Source: Alcaligenaceae bacterium
GTDB taxonomy: Bacteria; Pseudomonadota; Gammaproteobacteria; Burkholderiales; Burkholderiaceae_B
Assembly (NCBI GenBank): GCA_013416395.1
Contig: JACCEP010000003.1
Location: 496,001-560,000, forward strand
Length of the DNA: 64,000 nt
Reading direction: 5' to 3'
Every line of letters starts with the position of its first letter. The stretch's first letter is position 1. The translations under genes were made by a program, and so were the position numbers. The notes under the pieces are model-generated. The model saw nothing but the letters and a program-made list of their open reading frames with translations, was not told the origin of the DNA and searched no databases. Below, piece after piece: positions 56,861 through 64,000 of the stretch.

Positions 56861-57184
56861 AAAGTACTCGCGAGAAGACGGGAAGCGGGAAACACTAGCA
56901 CAGGCCCATTAATTTACCAACTGAAAACAGGCCGTGACCACATTGTAAATATGCAACATATTACGCGTCTGGAATGAACAGCCCTACTACACAGAGTGGC
57001 AGTAGCTGGCATTCACATGGTGAGCCGTTGCTGCGGTGTGACGCGGTGTGATGTAGCGCGCCGTGCCCTGGTGTACCGAACCGTGATGAGACTTCGCATG
57101 GCATGGCTGGGCTGGGCTGGGCTTAGCTTGGCTTAGCTGGCTTAGCTGACGTGGCGCGGTGTGACTTGGCTTCGCGTGCGCCCC
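56861..57184. other. 324-bp gap between lrgA and the EamA gene, with a 5-bp array
   Basis: The gap carries the lrgAB promoter on its left side and low-complexity DNA on its right side (see the repeat at 57015-57175). No gene is supported. Confidence 0.55.
57015..57175. repeat. Pentamer-based repeat (GGCTG/GGCTT/AGCTT) with 10-bp GCGGTGTGAC units
   Basis: GCGGTGTGAC and GCGGTGTGAT stand side by side near 57033. From 57100 a run of pentamers follows (GGCAT, GGCTG three times, GGCTT, AGCTT, GGCTT, AGCTG) and then decays to 57175. Confidence 0.7.
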
Positions 57185-58111
57185 TCAGGCGCGCCCGCTC
57201 TGTGCCATGCGGCGCCGCAACGCTCTGAGCCACGTCTGCGGCCGCCAACCCTGACGCATGGCACCCGCTGCAAACAGAATGGCGGCCACTCCCACCCATT
57301 GCAGCCATCCCAGCACATGATCAAAAGCGAACCAATCGACCAAAATGGCGACAATGGGGTAGATAAACGACAAGGCCCCCGTTACTGCTGTAGGCAGACG
57401 CTGTATTGCGCTGTAAAGCAACACATAAACAAGGCCGGTGTGGATGACACCCATGGCAGCCAGGCACATCCAGGCGGTGGACGGCAAGCTGGGCCATGCT
57501 GCAACATTGGCAAAAGGTGCAATCAGCACAATACCGGTGCAAACCTGTATAAGCGCAATGAGGTGCGGCGACGTGCCTGTGAGACGTTTAACCAGTAGAG
57601 CGGCCACGGCATAACAAAACGCGGCGCCCAGCGAAAGACCAATGCCGACCAGATAGCTGCCTTGCCCATATTGAGGGGCACCCTGCTCTTGGGTAATGGC
57701 CAACATGCCCACAAAAGCCAGGCTCAGCCAGGCGATTTTGTCGAACGTAATGCGCTCACCCAAAAACAACGCGCCCAGACCGACCAGCATGAAGGGTTGG
57801 GTGTTGTACACGGCAGTAGCCACACCGATTGAAGCGCCTGAATACGCAGCAAACAACAATACCCAGTTGGCGACAATGGCCGCACCACTGACCACGGCCC
57901 AGGCCAACCCCTTTGCCGTGATACTGCCCGGCCGGAGAAACCCCATGGCAAAACAAATGACCAGTAACGTACCAGCACCGAATACACAACGCCAAAAAAC
58001 AACGTCAAGCACACTCTGGCCTGACATCAGTACAAACCACCCCACGGTTCCTGATACCAGCATGGCAGCCGTCATCTCAAGCGAACCGCGCCTGATTGCG
58101 TAATCCTTCAC
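57185..58111 (-). CDS. EamA family (DMT) transporter
   Basis: A 308-residue inner-membrane protein with ten helices in two EamA repeats (about residues 12-140 and 155-290). Segments such as ANWVLLFAAYSGASIGVATA and SFIYPIVAILVDWFAFDHVL are typical. The start is taken as GTG at 58111 because GAGGAG lies 5-9 nt upstream; the ATG at 58135 has no ribosome-binding site, and the frame extends only as a shadow beyond that. EamA proteins export amino acids or other metabolites; the substrate is unknown. It diverges from the DUF808 gene by 85 bp. Confidence 0.87.
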   Translation of the reverse strand: MKDYAIRRGSLEMTAAMLVSGTVGWFVLMSGQSVLDVVFWRCVFGAGTLLVICFAMGFLRPGSITAKGLAWAVVSGAAIVANWVLLFAAYSGASIGVATAVYNTQPFMLVGLGALFLGERITFDKIAWLSLAFVGMLAITQEQGAPQYGQGSYLVGIGLSLGAAFCYAVAALLVKRLTGTSPHLIALIQVCTGIVLIAPFANVAAWPSLPSTAWMCLAAMGVIHTGLVYVLLYSAIQRLPTAVTGALSFIYPIVAILVDWFAFDHVLGWLQWVGVAAILFAAGAMRQGWRPQTWLRALRRRMAQSGRA

Positions 58112-58196
58112 ATATTCTCCTCGCAAAGAAATCATTGCACATTCACAAGCGATGACATAAAACAGCAAGTCCATCTGAATAGCAAGGACTCCCAAC

Positions 58197-59126
58197 ATGG
58201 CCGGCAGCTTTTTCGCATTATTCGACGATATTGCCACGTTACTCGACGACGTGTCGATGATGACTAAAGTTGCCATGCGCAAGACGGCGGGTGTACTGGG
58301 CGACGACCTTGCTCTCAATGCGCAGCAAGTTACCGGCGTAGCCGCTAACCGCGAATTGCCTGTTGTGGCAGCTGTCGCCAAGGGCTCACTGATCAACAAA
58401 CTGATTCTGGTGCCCTCTGCATTGCTCATCAGTGCCTTCGTGCCAGCAGCAATTACCCCACTGCTTATGCTTGGCGGCGCCTATTTATGCTACGAGGGCT
58501 TTGAGAAGCTTGCGCATAAATTTTTGCATGGGCACGATGTTAAAAGCATTGAGCATGAGGCACGCCAGCAGGCCCTAAATAACCCGAGCACAGACCCTGT
58601 GGCTTACGAGAAAAAGAAAATCCGAGGCGCCATACGCACTGATTTTATTCTTTCTGCCGAAATCATTGCCATCACCCTAGGTGCAGTGGCTCAGGCCTCA
58701 TTGGTGCAACAAGTGGTCGTCATGAGTGCTATTGCGCTGGCTGTCACGGTCGGCGTCTATGCCTTGGTGGGCTGCATCGTCAAGCTAGACGACCTTGGTT
58801 TGTATTTATGCCGCAAACGTCAGGCCCTCGCGCGCACCACAGGTCGTGCCCTCATCAGCAGTGCCCCCTATTTGATGAAGACGCTGTCTGTCGTAGGCAC
58901 TGCTGCCATGTTCATGGTGGGTGGCTCGATATTGGTGCACGGCATAGGGCCTGTGCACCACCTGTTCGAACACTGGTCGGCCAGTCTGGATACCCTGGCC
59001 GGGCCCGGCCCAATGCTAAGTATGGTGGCGCCCAGCTTGTTGGGTGCCCTCTTTGGCATCATTGCTGGAGGCGTCGTTGTAGCGTTGGTTTCGTTGGTGC
59101 AAAAACTGCGGTCTACCGCGCCCTAA
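58197..59126 (+). CDS. DUF808 (YedI-like) membrane protein
   Basis: A 309-residue membrane protein of the DUF808 family. It begins AGSFFALFDDIATLLDDVSM and MTKVAMRKTAGVLGDDLALN, which is highly characteristic, then has LGGAYLCYEGFEKLAHKF and about six helices. The function of the family is not known. It stands alone and ends at a hairpin. Confidence 0.9.
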   Translation: MAGSFFALFDDIATLLDDVSMMTKVAMRKTAGVLGDDLALNAQQVTGVAANRELPVVAAVAKGSLINKLILVPSALLISAFVPAAITPLLMLGGAYLCYEGFEKLAHKFLHGHDVKSIEHEARQQALNNPSTDPVAYEKKKIRGAIRTDFILSAEIIAITLGAVAQASLVQQVVVMSAIALAVTVGVYALVGCIVKLDDLGLYLCRKRQALARTTGRALISSAPYLMKTLSVVGTAAMFMVGGSILVHGIGPVHHLFEHWSASLDTLAGPGPMLSMVAPSLLGALFGIIAGGVVVALVSLVQKLRSTAP

Positions 59127-59156
59127 GGGTGCGCCCGCATACGCGGGCAAAACCCT
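59125..59156 (+). terminator. Nested hairpin after the DUF808 gene
   Basis: AAGGGT/ACCCTT encloses GCCCGC/GCGGGC with an ATAC loop, starting at the stop codon. The following sequence is only mildly T-rich (TATTC). Confidence 0.6.
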
Positions 59157-59239
59157 TATTCAACCGGCACGACCTCTAAATTGCGCTGCATAAGGTTGGG
59201 GCCATGCGAACATTCTGGAGCATGGGCGCCATGAGTGGT

Positions 59240-59443
59240 TTAATTAAGCGCGGCTTTGGCGGCTTCTGCCGGTGTCAGGCCTTCATAAAACATATCGGTA
59301 AACCACTCAGCCTCGTCTTCGATGTGCTGTTGCGCATCATTGCGTGAGGCGCCTGCCTGCACGAATAGCTCTTCGACTTCAGTGCACCACTGGATCAGGG
59401 CGACTTCGTCCGGATCGGGCTCTTCTGTGTTTTTTCTGGACAT
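59240..59443 (-). CDS. Small acidic hypothetical protein, 67 residues
   Basis: A short acidic protein (start MSRKNTEEPDPDEVALIQW, end GLTPAEAAKAALN). It is predicted helical, with no signal peptide or membrane segment. GGAAG lies 8 nt before the ATG. The pattern AQQHIEDEAEWFTDMFYEG looks like a folded helical hairpin rather than random sequence. I do not recognise the family. Confidence 0.65.
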   Translation of the reverse strand: MSRKNTEEPDPDEVALIQWCTEVEELFVQAGASRNDAQQHIEDEAEWFTDMFYEGLTPAEAAKAALN

Positions 59444-59828
59444 AATGTCGCTTCCATTGAGTTGTAAACAGAATAATAGCGCATGCTACAGAGATAGATT
59501 GCGATTGGCCGGGTTAATGCTAAGCCCGCCTATGGTCGCCGACATTGGGCAACGCCAACGGGCCAATCCTTCCGTGTAAATCGCATCGTGCAATATACTA
59601 TCGAGAATGGTTCGCGTTTCTGTTTGTGCGGTAACGCTTTACTACCCGCCTAGCCATCCAGTTTTAGCGTGCCCAAGTTCAACCGCATACATCTCAGCAG
59701 CTGAACACACTGTTAACAAGCATACTGCTCGAGGGCCGATCGGATACGGCAGCCACGATATTGCCGCTGTTGATCTTGCGTGCGAAGGTTTAGCGGGGCC
59801 ATGCCACCCATATCAGGAGCCCTGAGTT
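59444..59828. other. 385-bp region upstream of the esterase gene
   Basis: This holds the promoter of the small acidic gene and of the esterase. The only element seen is a Fur-box-like sequence at 59600-59618. The open frame 59607-59825 has no family-like sequence. Confidence 0.5.
59600..59618. promoter_or_regulatory. Fur-box-like sequence
   Basis: ATCGAGAATGGTTCGCGTT keeps the core GAGAATGGTTC of many iron-uptake Fur boxes and matches 14 of 19 positions of the pattern AATGAGAATGGTTCTCATT. It lies about 210 bp before the esterase gene, which is rather far. Confidence 0.4.
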
Positions 59829-60785
59829 TTGCGATTGTTTGCGTTCATCAAGTTTATGCTGTGCTGCCTGTGCTTGCTTGGCCCCACCCTTGCACTGGCC
59901 CAGGCTGTCTCTGCACCACCCAACAGAGCTGACAGAGTAGTTGGAGAAACCATCGCAAATCGTCCGTCAACGCTGTATCGGTTTGAACGGCACAGTCTTG
60001 GTTCGGCCGACGGTAAGCGCCACTACCGGATTGAAATTTCCATACCTCGCGCAGCAGCGCCAGATGCGGGATACCCGGTGCTGTATATGCTGGATGGCAA
60101 TGCGGCCATGGATACACTTACCGGCAACGACCTTGCCGCTGTGTCTGCTAGCAACCCGCCCGTACTCGTTGCCATTGGCTACGACACCGACTTTCGCAAC
60201 GATGTTGTCGCGCGCTCATATGACTACACACCCCCCGTTTATGACGACAACGGCACACTCATTGCCCAACCCATAGTGCGCGGACGGCTCGGCGGTGGTG
60301 CTGATATTTTCCTGCAATTTATTATTTCTCAGATTAAACCGTTGGTGCGTGAGCGTGCAGCCATCAACCCAAATCGCGAATACCTGTGGGGCCACTCTTA
60401 CGGCGGTCTCTTTACGTTGTATACGTTGTTTATGCAGCCAGACGCATTTTCCCGTTACATCGCCGGCGACCCTTCTGCCTGGTGGCATGATGGCGCCTTA
60501 ATGCACGGATGGCATGCCTTCAATAAAAGGCGTGCTGCGGGCAAACGCGTTGCCATCCTGGTAAGCGGCAGGTCGCGTGCAGCAACCAGAGCCTTGCCGT
60601 CTGATCCAGCGCCCGTACCCGCAAACAGCGCTGGCATAGACTCACGCGCAGCCGTGAAAGAAATCGCCAAAGGCTTGCGCCAAGGCGGCGCACTGGTTAC
60701 TTATGAAGCGTTTCCGCAATACGGGCATGGCGACATGATCCGTGTCTCGCTCGAACGTGCCCTGCAAATTGCGGTTGAGCCTTGA
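59829..60785 (+). CDS. Secreted alpha/beta hydrolase, siderophore-esterase-like (IroE/Fes type)
   Basis: A 318-residue secreted esterase. A signal peptide (hydrophobic to about residue 23, cleavage after ALAQA) precedes an esterase-D-type alpha/beta hydrolase fold: PVLYMLDGNAAMD, VLVAIGYDTD, the nucleophile in LWGHSYGGLFTLY and the catalytic His in YGHGDM. Family members hydrolyse trilactone siderophores such as enterobactin or their linear forms. The start is TTG at 59829 with AGGAG 9 nt before; ATG at 59856 would cut the signal peptide. A Fur-box-like sequence lies upstream. No siderophore receptor or synthesis gene is in the window. Confidence 0.85.
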   Translation: MRLFAFIKFMLCCLCLLGPTLALAQAVSAPPNRADRVVGETIANRPSTLYRFERHSLGSADGKRHYRIEISIPRAAAPDAGYPVLYMLDGNAAMDTLTGNDLAAVSASNPPVLVAIGYDTDFRNDVVARSYDYTPPVYDDNGTLIAQPIVRGRLGGGADIFLQFIISQIKPLVRERAAINPNREYLWGHSYGGLFTLYTLFMQPDAFSRYIAGDPSAWWHDGALMHGWHAFNKRRAAGKRVAILVSGRSRAATRALPSDPAPVPANSAGIDSRAAVKEIAKGLRQGGALVTYEAFPQYGHGDMIRVSLERALQIAVEP

Positions 60786-61244
60786 GGTCCTCTACCCAAA
60801 AACCGACTCATCGTGCAATCTGAATCATCTCTTCGCTGATGCGTAGCGTTAACGTTCAACAGGGGGCAATTCGTAGAAATACCAATGCTTGAATTCTGCG
60901 TGTCGTATATGCTCAGCCTCTTGCGACCCGCATTAATACTCTCGAAAACCTTGCGCATGACTCGCCCCCCGCAACATCTGGCATTTTCTGACAACATAAA
61001 GAACCAGAGCTGCAATGCCTGCCGTTTCACACGCAATTTCACCGCTGCGATGGCCAACAAGCCACACCTTCGCTTTGGGTCATATTGCAACCAAACACCC
61101 TTTTACATCGTCAATGACATTCTTCGTTGAGGGTGAATCGCAACCCTGATCATCGTCAAGCCACGTTGACACAGCAGCCATTTTTATCAACACGAAGTCG
61201 CAGCACCCCTTGCAGCAAAAACATACTAACAATTAGGAGACAGC
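60786..61244. other. 459-bp gap with no supported gene
   Basis: This should hold the promoter for the solute-binding protein and dehydrogenase genes. Open frames on both strands (60885-61130 plus, 60701-61090 minus) have no recognisable family or good ribosome-binding site. No sigma-54 site or repeat was seen. Confidence 0.5.
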
Positions 61245-62459
61245 ATGAAATATCGTTTTATCGCACTCGCCTGCGCATCTTTGGCAATTTCCGCCTCCGC
61301 ATTTGCACAAAACTCTGACGTCGTACGCATAGGCGTATCGAATGATCGCTCGGGAATTTATTCTGATCTTGGTGGTTTAGGCTCTGAAATTGCCGCGAGA
61401 ATGGCCGTCGAGGATTTCGGCGGCTCGGTGCTTGGCAAAAAGATAGAAGTAATCGGGGGTGACACACAGAACAAAGTAGACATCGCCTCAACAATGGTCA
61501 GAAACTGGTTCGACACAGAGAACATGGTAGCGATTGTTGACGGAGGGGCAAGCTCCACAGGCTTGGCCGCCATGCATATCGCCAAGGAAAAGAACAAAAC
61601 CGCCTTGATTAGCGGTGGCTTTGCGGGTGATTTCAGCGGCAAACAGTGCACAGACATATCCACGCAATGGGCGCCAGACACTTATGCGCTGGCCAATGCC
61701 GTTGTGCAAAACACCATTCAGGCTGGCGGTAAGAAATGGTTTGCCATCACCACCGATTACGTCTTCGGCAAAACAATGGAAGAGACCGCCGCAAAATTTA
61801 TTAAAAAGGGCGGCGGCGAGTTTCTTGGCAGCGTACGTCACCCGCTGGGCACATCGGATTTTGCCTCATACCTATTGCAGGCCCAGTCTTCTGGTGCAGA
61901 TATCGTCGCCCTCGCAAGTGCAGGCGGCGACTTGATCACATTGATCAAACAAGCGCAAGATTTCGGTATAACTGCCGGGAACCAGAAGTTGGTTACCTTT
62001 CTTGTCTTCATCAATGATGTGATGGGCATGGGGCTGAACTACGCCCAAGGCCTCACGTTTCCAACAGTGTTTTATTGGGACGCGAACGACGATACTCGCG
62101 CCTGGACAAAGCGCTGGCAAAAAACCACCGGTTTTGAACGCGCACCCTCCATGGTTCAGGCCTTGTCGTACGTCTCTACACTGCACTACCTGGAAGCCGT
62201 CAAGGCAGCCGGCACGTTTGATGGCCAAGCGGTGAACAAAAAATTGCGTGCCATGCCGGTCCAGTCGAAGCTGATTCAGAACGCGCGCGTACGCCCCGAA
62301 GATGGGCGCGTCATCATGGACGTTTACAAAGTACAGGTGAAGAAACCCGCCGAATCAAAATCACCTAATGATGTTTACAAGATTTTGGACATTGTGCCGG
62401 GCGACGAGTTGTTCGTACCCCTAGCCAGCAGTGAATGCCCTCTCGTCAAAAACAATTAA
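61245..62459 (+). CDS. ABC transporter substrate-binding protein, branched-chain amino acid type
   Basis: A 404-residue periplasmic binding protein (Peripla_BP_6, LivK-like). The signal peptide MKYRFIALACASLAISASAF is cleaved after FAQ. The domain has VVRIGVSNDRSGIYSDLGGL, MAVEDFGG, IVDGGASSTGLAAMHIAKEK and ITTDYVFGKTMEETAAKF. AGGAG lies 6 nt before the ATG. There is no permease or ATPase gene here; the next gene, 14 bp on, is an alcohol dehydrogenase. Relatives outside amino acid transport bind aromatic acids or alcohol-derived compounds, so a catabolic function with the dehydrogenase is a possible reading. Confidence 0.9.
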   Translation: MKYRFIALACASLAISASAFAQNSDVVRIGVSNDRSGIYSDLGGLGSEIAARMAVEDFGGSVLGKKIEVIGGDTQNKVDIASTMVRNWFDTENMVAIVDGGASSTGLAAMHIAKEKNKTALISGGFAGDFSGKQCTDISTQWAPDTYALANAVVQNTIQAGGKKWFAITTDYVFGKTMEETAAKFIKKGGGEFLGSVRHPLGTSDFASYLLQAQSSGADIVALASAGGDLITLIKQAQDFGITAGNQKLVTFLVFINDVMGMGLNYAQGLTFPTVFYWDANDDTRAWTKRWQKTTGFERAPSMVQALSYVSTLHYLEAVKAAGTFDGQAVNKKLRAMPVQSKLIQNARVRPEDGRVIMDVYKVQVKKPAESKSPNDVYKILDIVPGDELFVPLASSECPLVKNN

Positions 62460-62473
62460 ATCGGAGCCTAACG

Positions 62474-63532
62474 ATGAAATGTTATTGCGTTGTAAATTTT
62501 CGCGAGCCACTTCAAATGCTTGATATGGCCAAACCGACACCGAAACACGGCGAAGTACTCATTTCGGTAAGTGCCGCTGGCGTTTGCCATAGCGACATCC
62601 ATCTTTGGGAAGGTGGCTACGATCTGGGCAATGGCCGTACGCTGTCGCTTAAAGACCGGGGGGTAAAGCTTCCTTTGACCCCCGGGCACGAAACAGTGGG
62701 GGTCGCCGAAGCCTGCGGCCCAGACGCGACCGGTGTGCAGCTAGGTCACAAGTACTTGGTGTACCCGTGGATAGGTTGTGGCAACTGCCCTGCCTGCAAC
62801 TCGGGCGCAGAAAACCACTGCGGCGCACCGCGTTGTCTGGGCGTACATCGCCCTGGCGGGTATGCCGAATACATGATCGTGCCAGATGCCAAGTACCTCA
62901 TCGATATCGGCGATCTTGACCCATCGCAGATCGCACCTTATGCCTGCTCAGGCTTGACCACGTATTCTGCACTCAAGAAAATCGGCGCAGATATTTATCA
63001 GAACCATCCTATCGTCATCATGGGAGCAGGCGGCCTGGGCTTGATGTGTTTACAGCTTCTTTCTGCACTGGGTGGCGCGGGTGCTGTCATGGTAGACATT
63101 GACCCTGCCAAGCGAGAGGCGGCATTAAAGGCCGGCGCACTCGCAGCCATTGATGGCGCTGCCCCTGACGCGACCCAACAGATTATCAAAGCCCTTGGCG
63201 GCTCATCTGCATACGCTGCCATTGATCTGGTCGGCACACCAGCAACGACTTCCACCGCGTTCGACTGTCTGATCAAGGGAGGAAAACTGATTCTGATTGG
63301 CCTGTTCGGAGGCGCTTCGCAATGGCCACTGGCTCTGATTCCGATGAAAGCAGCCAGCATTATCGGAAGCTACGTGGGCAACCTGGAAGAACTGCGCGAA
63401 CTGATTGCACTGGTCAAAACAGGCAAAGTGGCTCCGATACCCATAACGACCTTTCCCATGGACGAGGCTGACAGCACCTTGTCATTATTGCGGCGAGGCG
63501 GGATTACAGGTCGGGCTGTTCTGGTGCGGTAA
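62474..63532 (+). CDS. Zinc-dependent alcohol dehydrogenase (MDR family)
   Basis: A 352-residue NAD(P)-linked dehydrogenase. The catalytic zinc site has CHSDIHLWEGGYD and GHETVGV, the structural zinc site has the four cysteines of GCGNCPACNSGAENHC, and the cofactor loop is IMGAGGLGLMCLQLL. Asp is found at the end of the second strand (MVDIDPAKREAAL), which favours NAD over NADP. The start at 62474 matches the family start. It follows the binding-protein gene by 14 bp, so both probably act on one substrate. Confidence 0.9.
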   Translation: MKCYCVVNFREPLQMLDMAKPTPKHGEVLISVSAAGVCHSDIHLWEGGYDLGNGRTLSLKDRGVKLPLTPGHETVGVAEACGPDATGVQLGHKYLVYPWIGCGNCPACNSGAENHCGAPRCLGVHRPGGYAEYMIVPDAKYLIDIGDLDPSQIAPYACSGLTTYSALKKIGADIYQNHPIVIMGAGGLGLMCLQLLSALGGAGAVMVDIDPAKREAALKAGALAAIDGAAPDATQQIIKALGGSSAYAAIDLVGTPATTSTAFDCLIKGGKLILIGLFGGASQWPLALIPMKAASIIGSYVGNLEELRELIALVKTGKVAPIPITTFPMDEADSTLSLLRRGGITGRAVLVR

Positions 63533-63765
63533 ATAGCAGCACTCAGACGTGCACTGTAGTTATTGCCGAAGCAGGCGCAATAACCTCAGAAGACGCTGCG
63601 CGTGCACGTCGTCGCGGTTAGCATTTTCTAAGACAGGCCGATATTTGCATGAGTCAAGTAGAGGGTCAGCACATACTGCAGGTTAGCCGTCAGGCCAGAA
63701 AGCGTGTAGATTGAGCCGTTCCGGTTGAGTAGCCTTACCGCCATCATTTTTAGGCCTATATCAGC

Positions 63766-64000
63766 ATGCTGCACGCTTTGCTAGCCGCACTCCCCGACAT
63801 CTCCTTGCAAGAGTTAGCCATTCGCATGCTAGCTACCACCTTCATCGTGATGGCTGTTATCTGGGCCGTCGGCGTGTTTGGCCCACTTATCGGTGGTGCC
63901 CTGGCTGGCCTGCCCATTACGCTGGGGCCTGGCTTCTTCTTTCTTAGCAAGCAGGCGACAGCGCCGTTCGTGTCTCAGGCGGCCTCCTACGCGCTGCTGT
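63766..64000 (+). CDS. Membrane protein, partial at right edge
   Basis: The first 78 codons are visible. A polar start (MLHALLAALPDISLQELAIR) is followed by a hydrophobic helix (MLATTFIVMAVIWAVGVFGP) and the loop GALAGLPITLGPGFFFLSKQ, then a second helix that runs off the edge. The 233-bp gap before it carries an 8-bp inverted repeat (GTTATTGC/GCAATAAC, 63559-63584) that may end the dehydrogenase transcript. The family is not recognised. Confidence 0.6.
   Translation, partial: MLHALLAALPDISLQELAIRMLATTFIVMAVIWAVGVFGPLIGGALAGLPITLGPGFFFLSKQATAPFVSQAASYALL

Noticed and set aside
60701-61090. 129-codon minus-strand frame upstream of the solute-binding protein gene
   Set aside because: It overlaps the end of the esterase gene, has no good ribosome-binding site and matches no family I know. 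A degraded gene cannot be excluded.

Overview
The window reads as ordinary chromosomal DNA of a betaproteobacterium in Burkholderiales, most likely Alcaligenaceae. The support is gene order and product type: gmk-rpoZ-spoT, surE-pcm-nlpD, a TRAP (dctPQM) transporter, argH diverging from an MscS-type channel, ubiC next to glnB, and many proteins close to E. coli families (YbiT, YadGH, YbhN/ClsB/YbhP, YajQ, YigZ). No rRNA, tRNA, CRISPR array, phage or intact insertion sequence was seen. Placement below family is not possible from what I can see.

Layout. 1-5818: the 5' part of an RND efflux adaptor gene (it runs off the left edge), a BON lipoprotein, a glycine-rich membrane protein, and a ybhP-clsB-ybhN-like lipid operon. 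5819-7427: a repeat-rich, gene-poor stretch around one orphan gene. 7428-12515: a TrpXYZ-type ABC importer, a spermidine-synthase-like protein, a thiolase and a tiny Lys-rich protein. 12516-13117: an 18-bp tandem array. 13118-17218: xth, gmk, rpoZ, spoT. 17215-19091: azlDC and an M23 peptidase. 19462-22430: dctPQM followed by a possible structured RNA and a terminator. 22783-34417: ppiD, ugpQ, rlmJ, a cNMP/CBS/DUF294 protein with an exonuclease, an RluF-like synthase, ubiC, glnB, a YbdG-like channel, argH. 34811-42327: rlmD, a Spy-like protein, an exonuclease, nlpD-pcm-surE, plsY, tsaD. 42436-53909: purine permease, thioredoxin, yigZ-ybiT, LD-carboxypeptidase, tadA, HAD hydrolase, nnrDE, yadGH, yajQ. 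54020-63532: acyl-CoA synthetase, lrgAB, EamA transporter, DUF808, an esterase, a solute-binding protein and an alcohol dehydrogenase. The window ends inside a membrane protein gene.

The genes are mainly housekeeping: nucleotide and stringent-response control, RNA modification (rlmJ, rlmD, tsaD, tadA, RluF-like), envelope maintenance, nutrient import and metabolite repair. Many are packed with 4-bp ATGA overlaps.

The most unusual signal lies between the genes. At least eight intergenic stretches carry short tandem arrays, each with its own unit and period (12, 30, 18, 43, 6/12, 19 and 5 bp), with no shared motif. Two of them (after the RluF-like gene and after yajQ) are in register with the 3' end of the adjacent coding sequence, stop codon included, as if the tail of the gene had been copied outward. 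A similar partial duplication of the dctM tail leads into a 119-nt segment that folds on paper as a three-way junction just before an intrinsic terminator.
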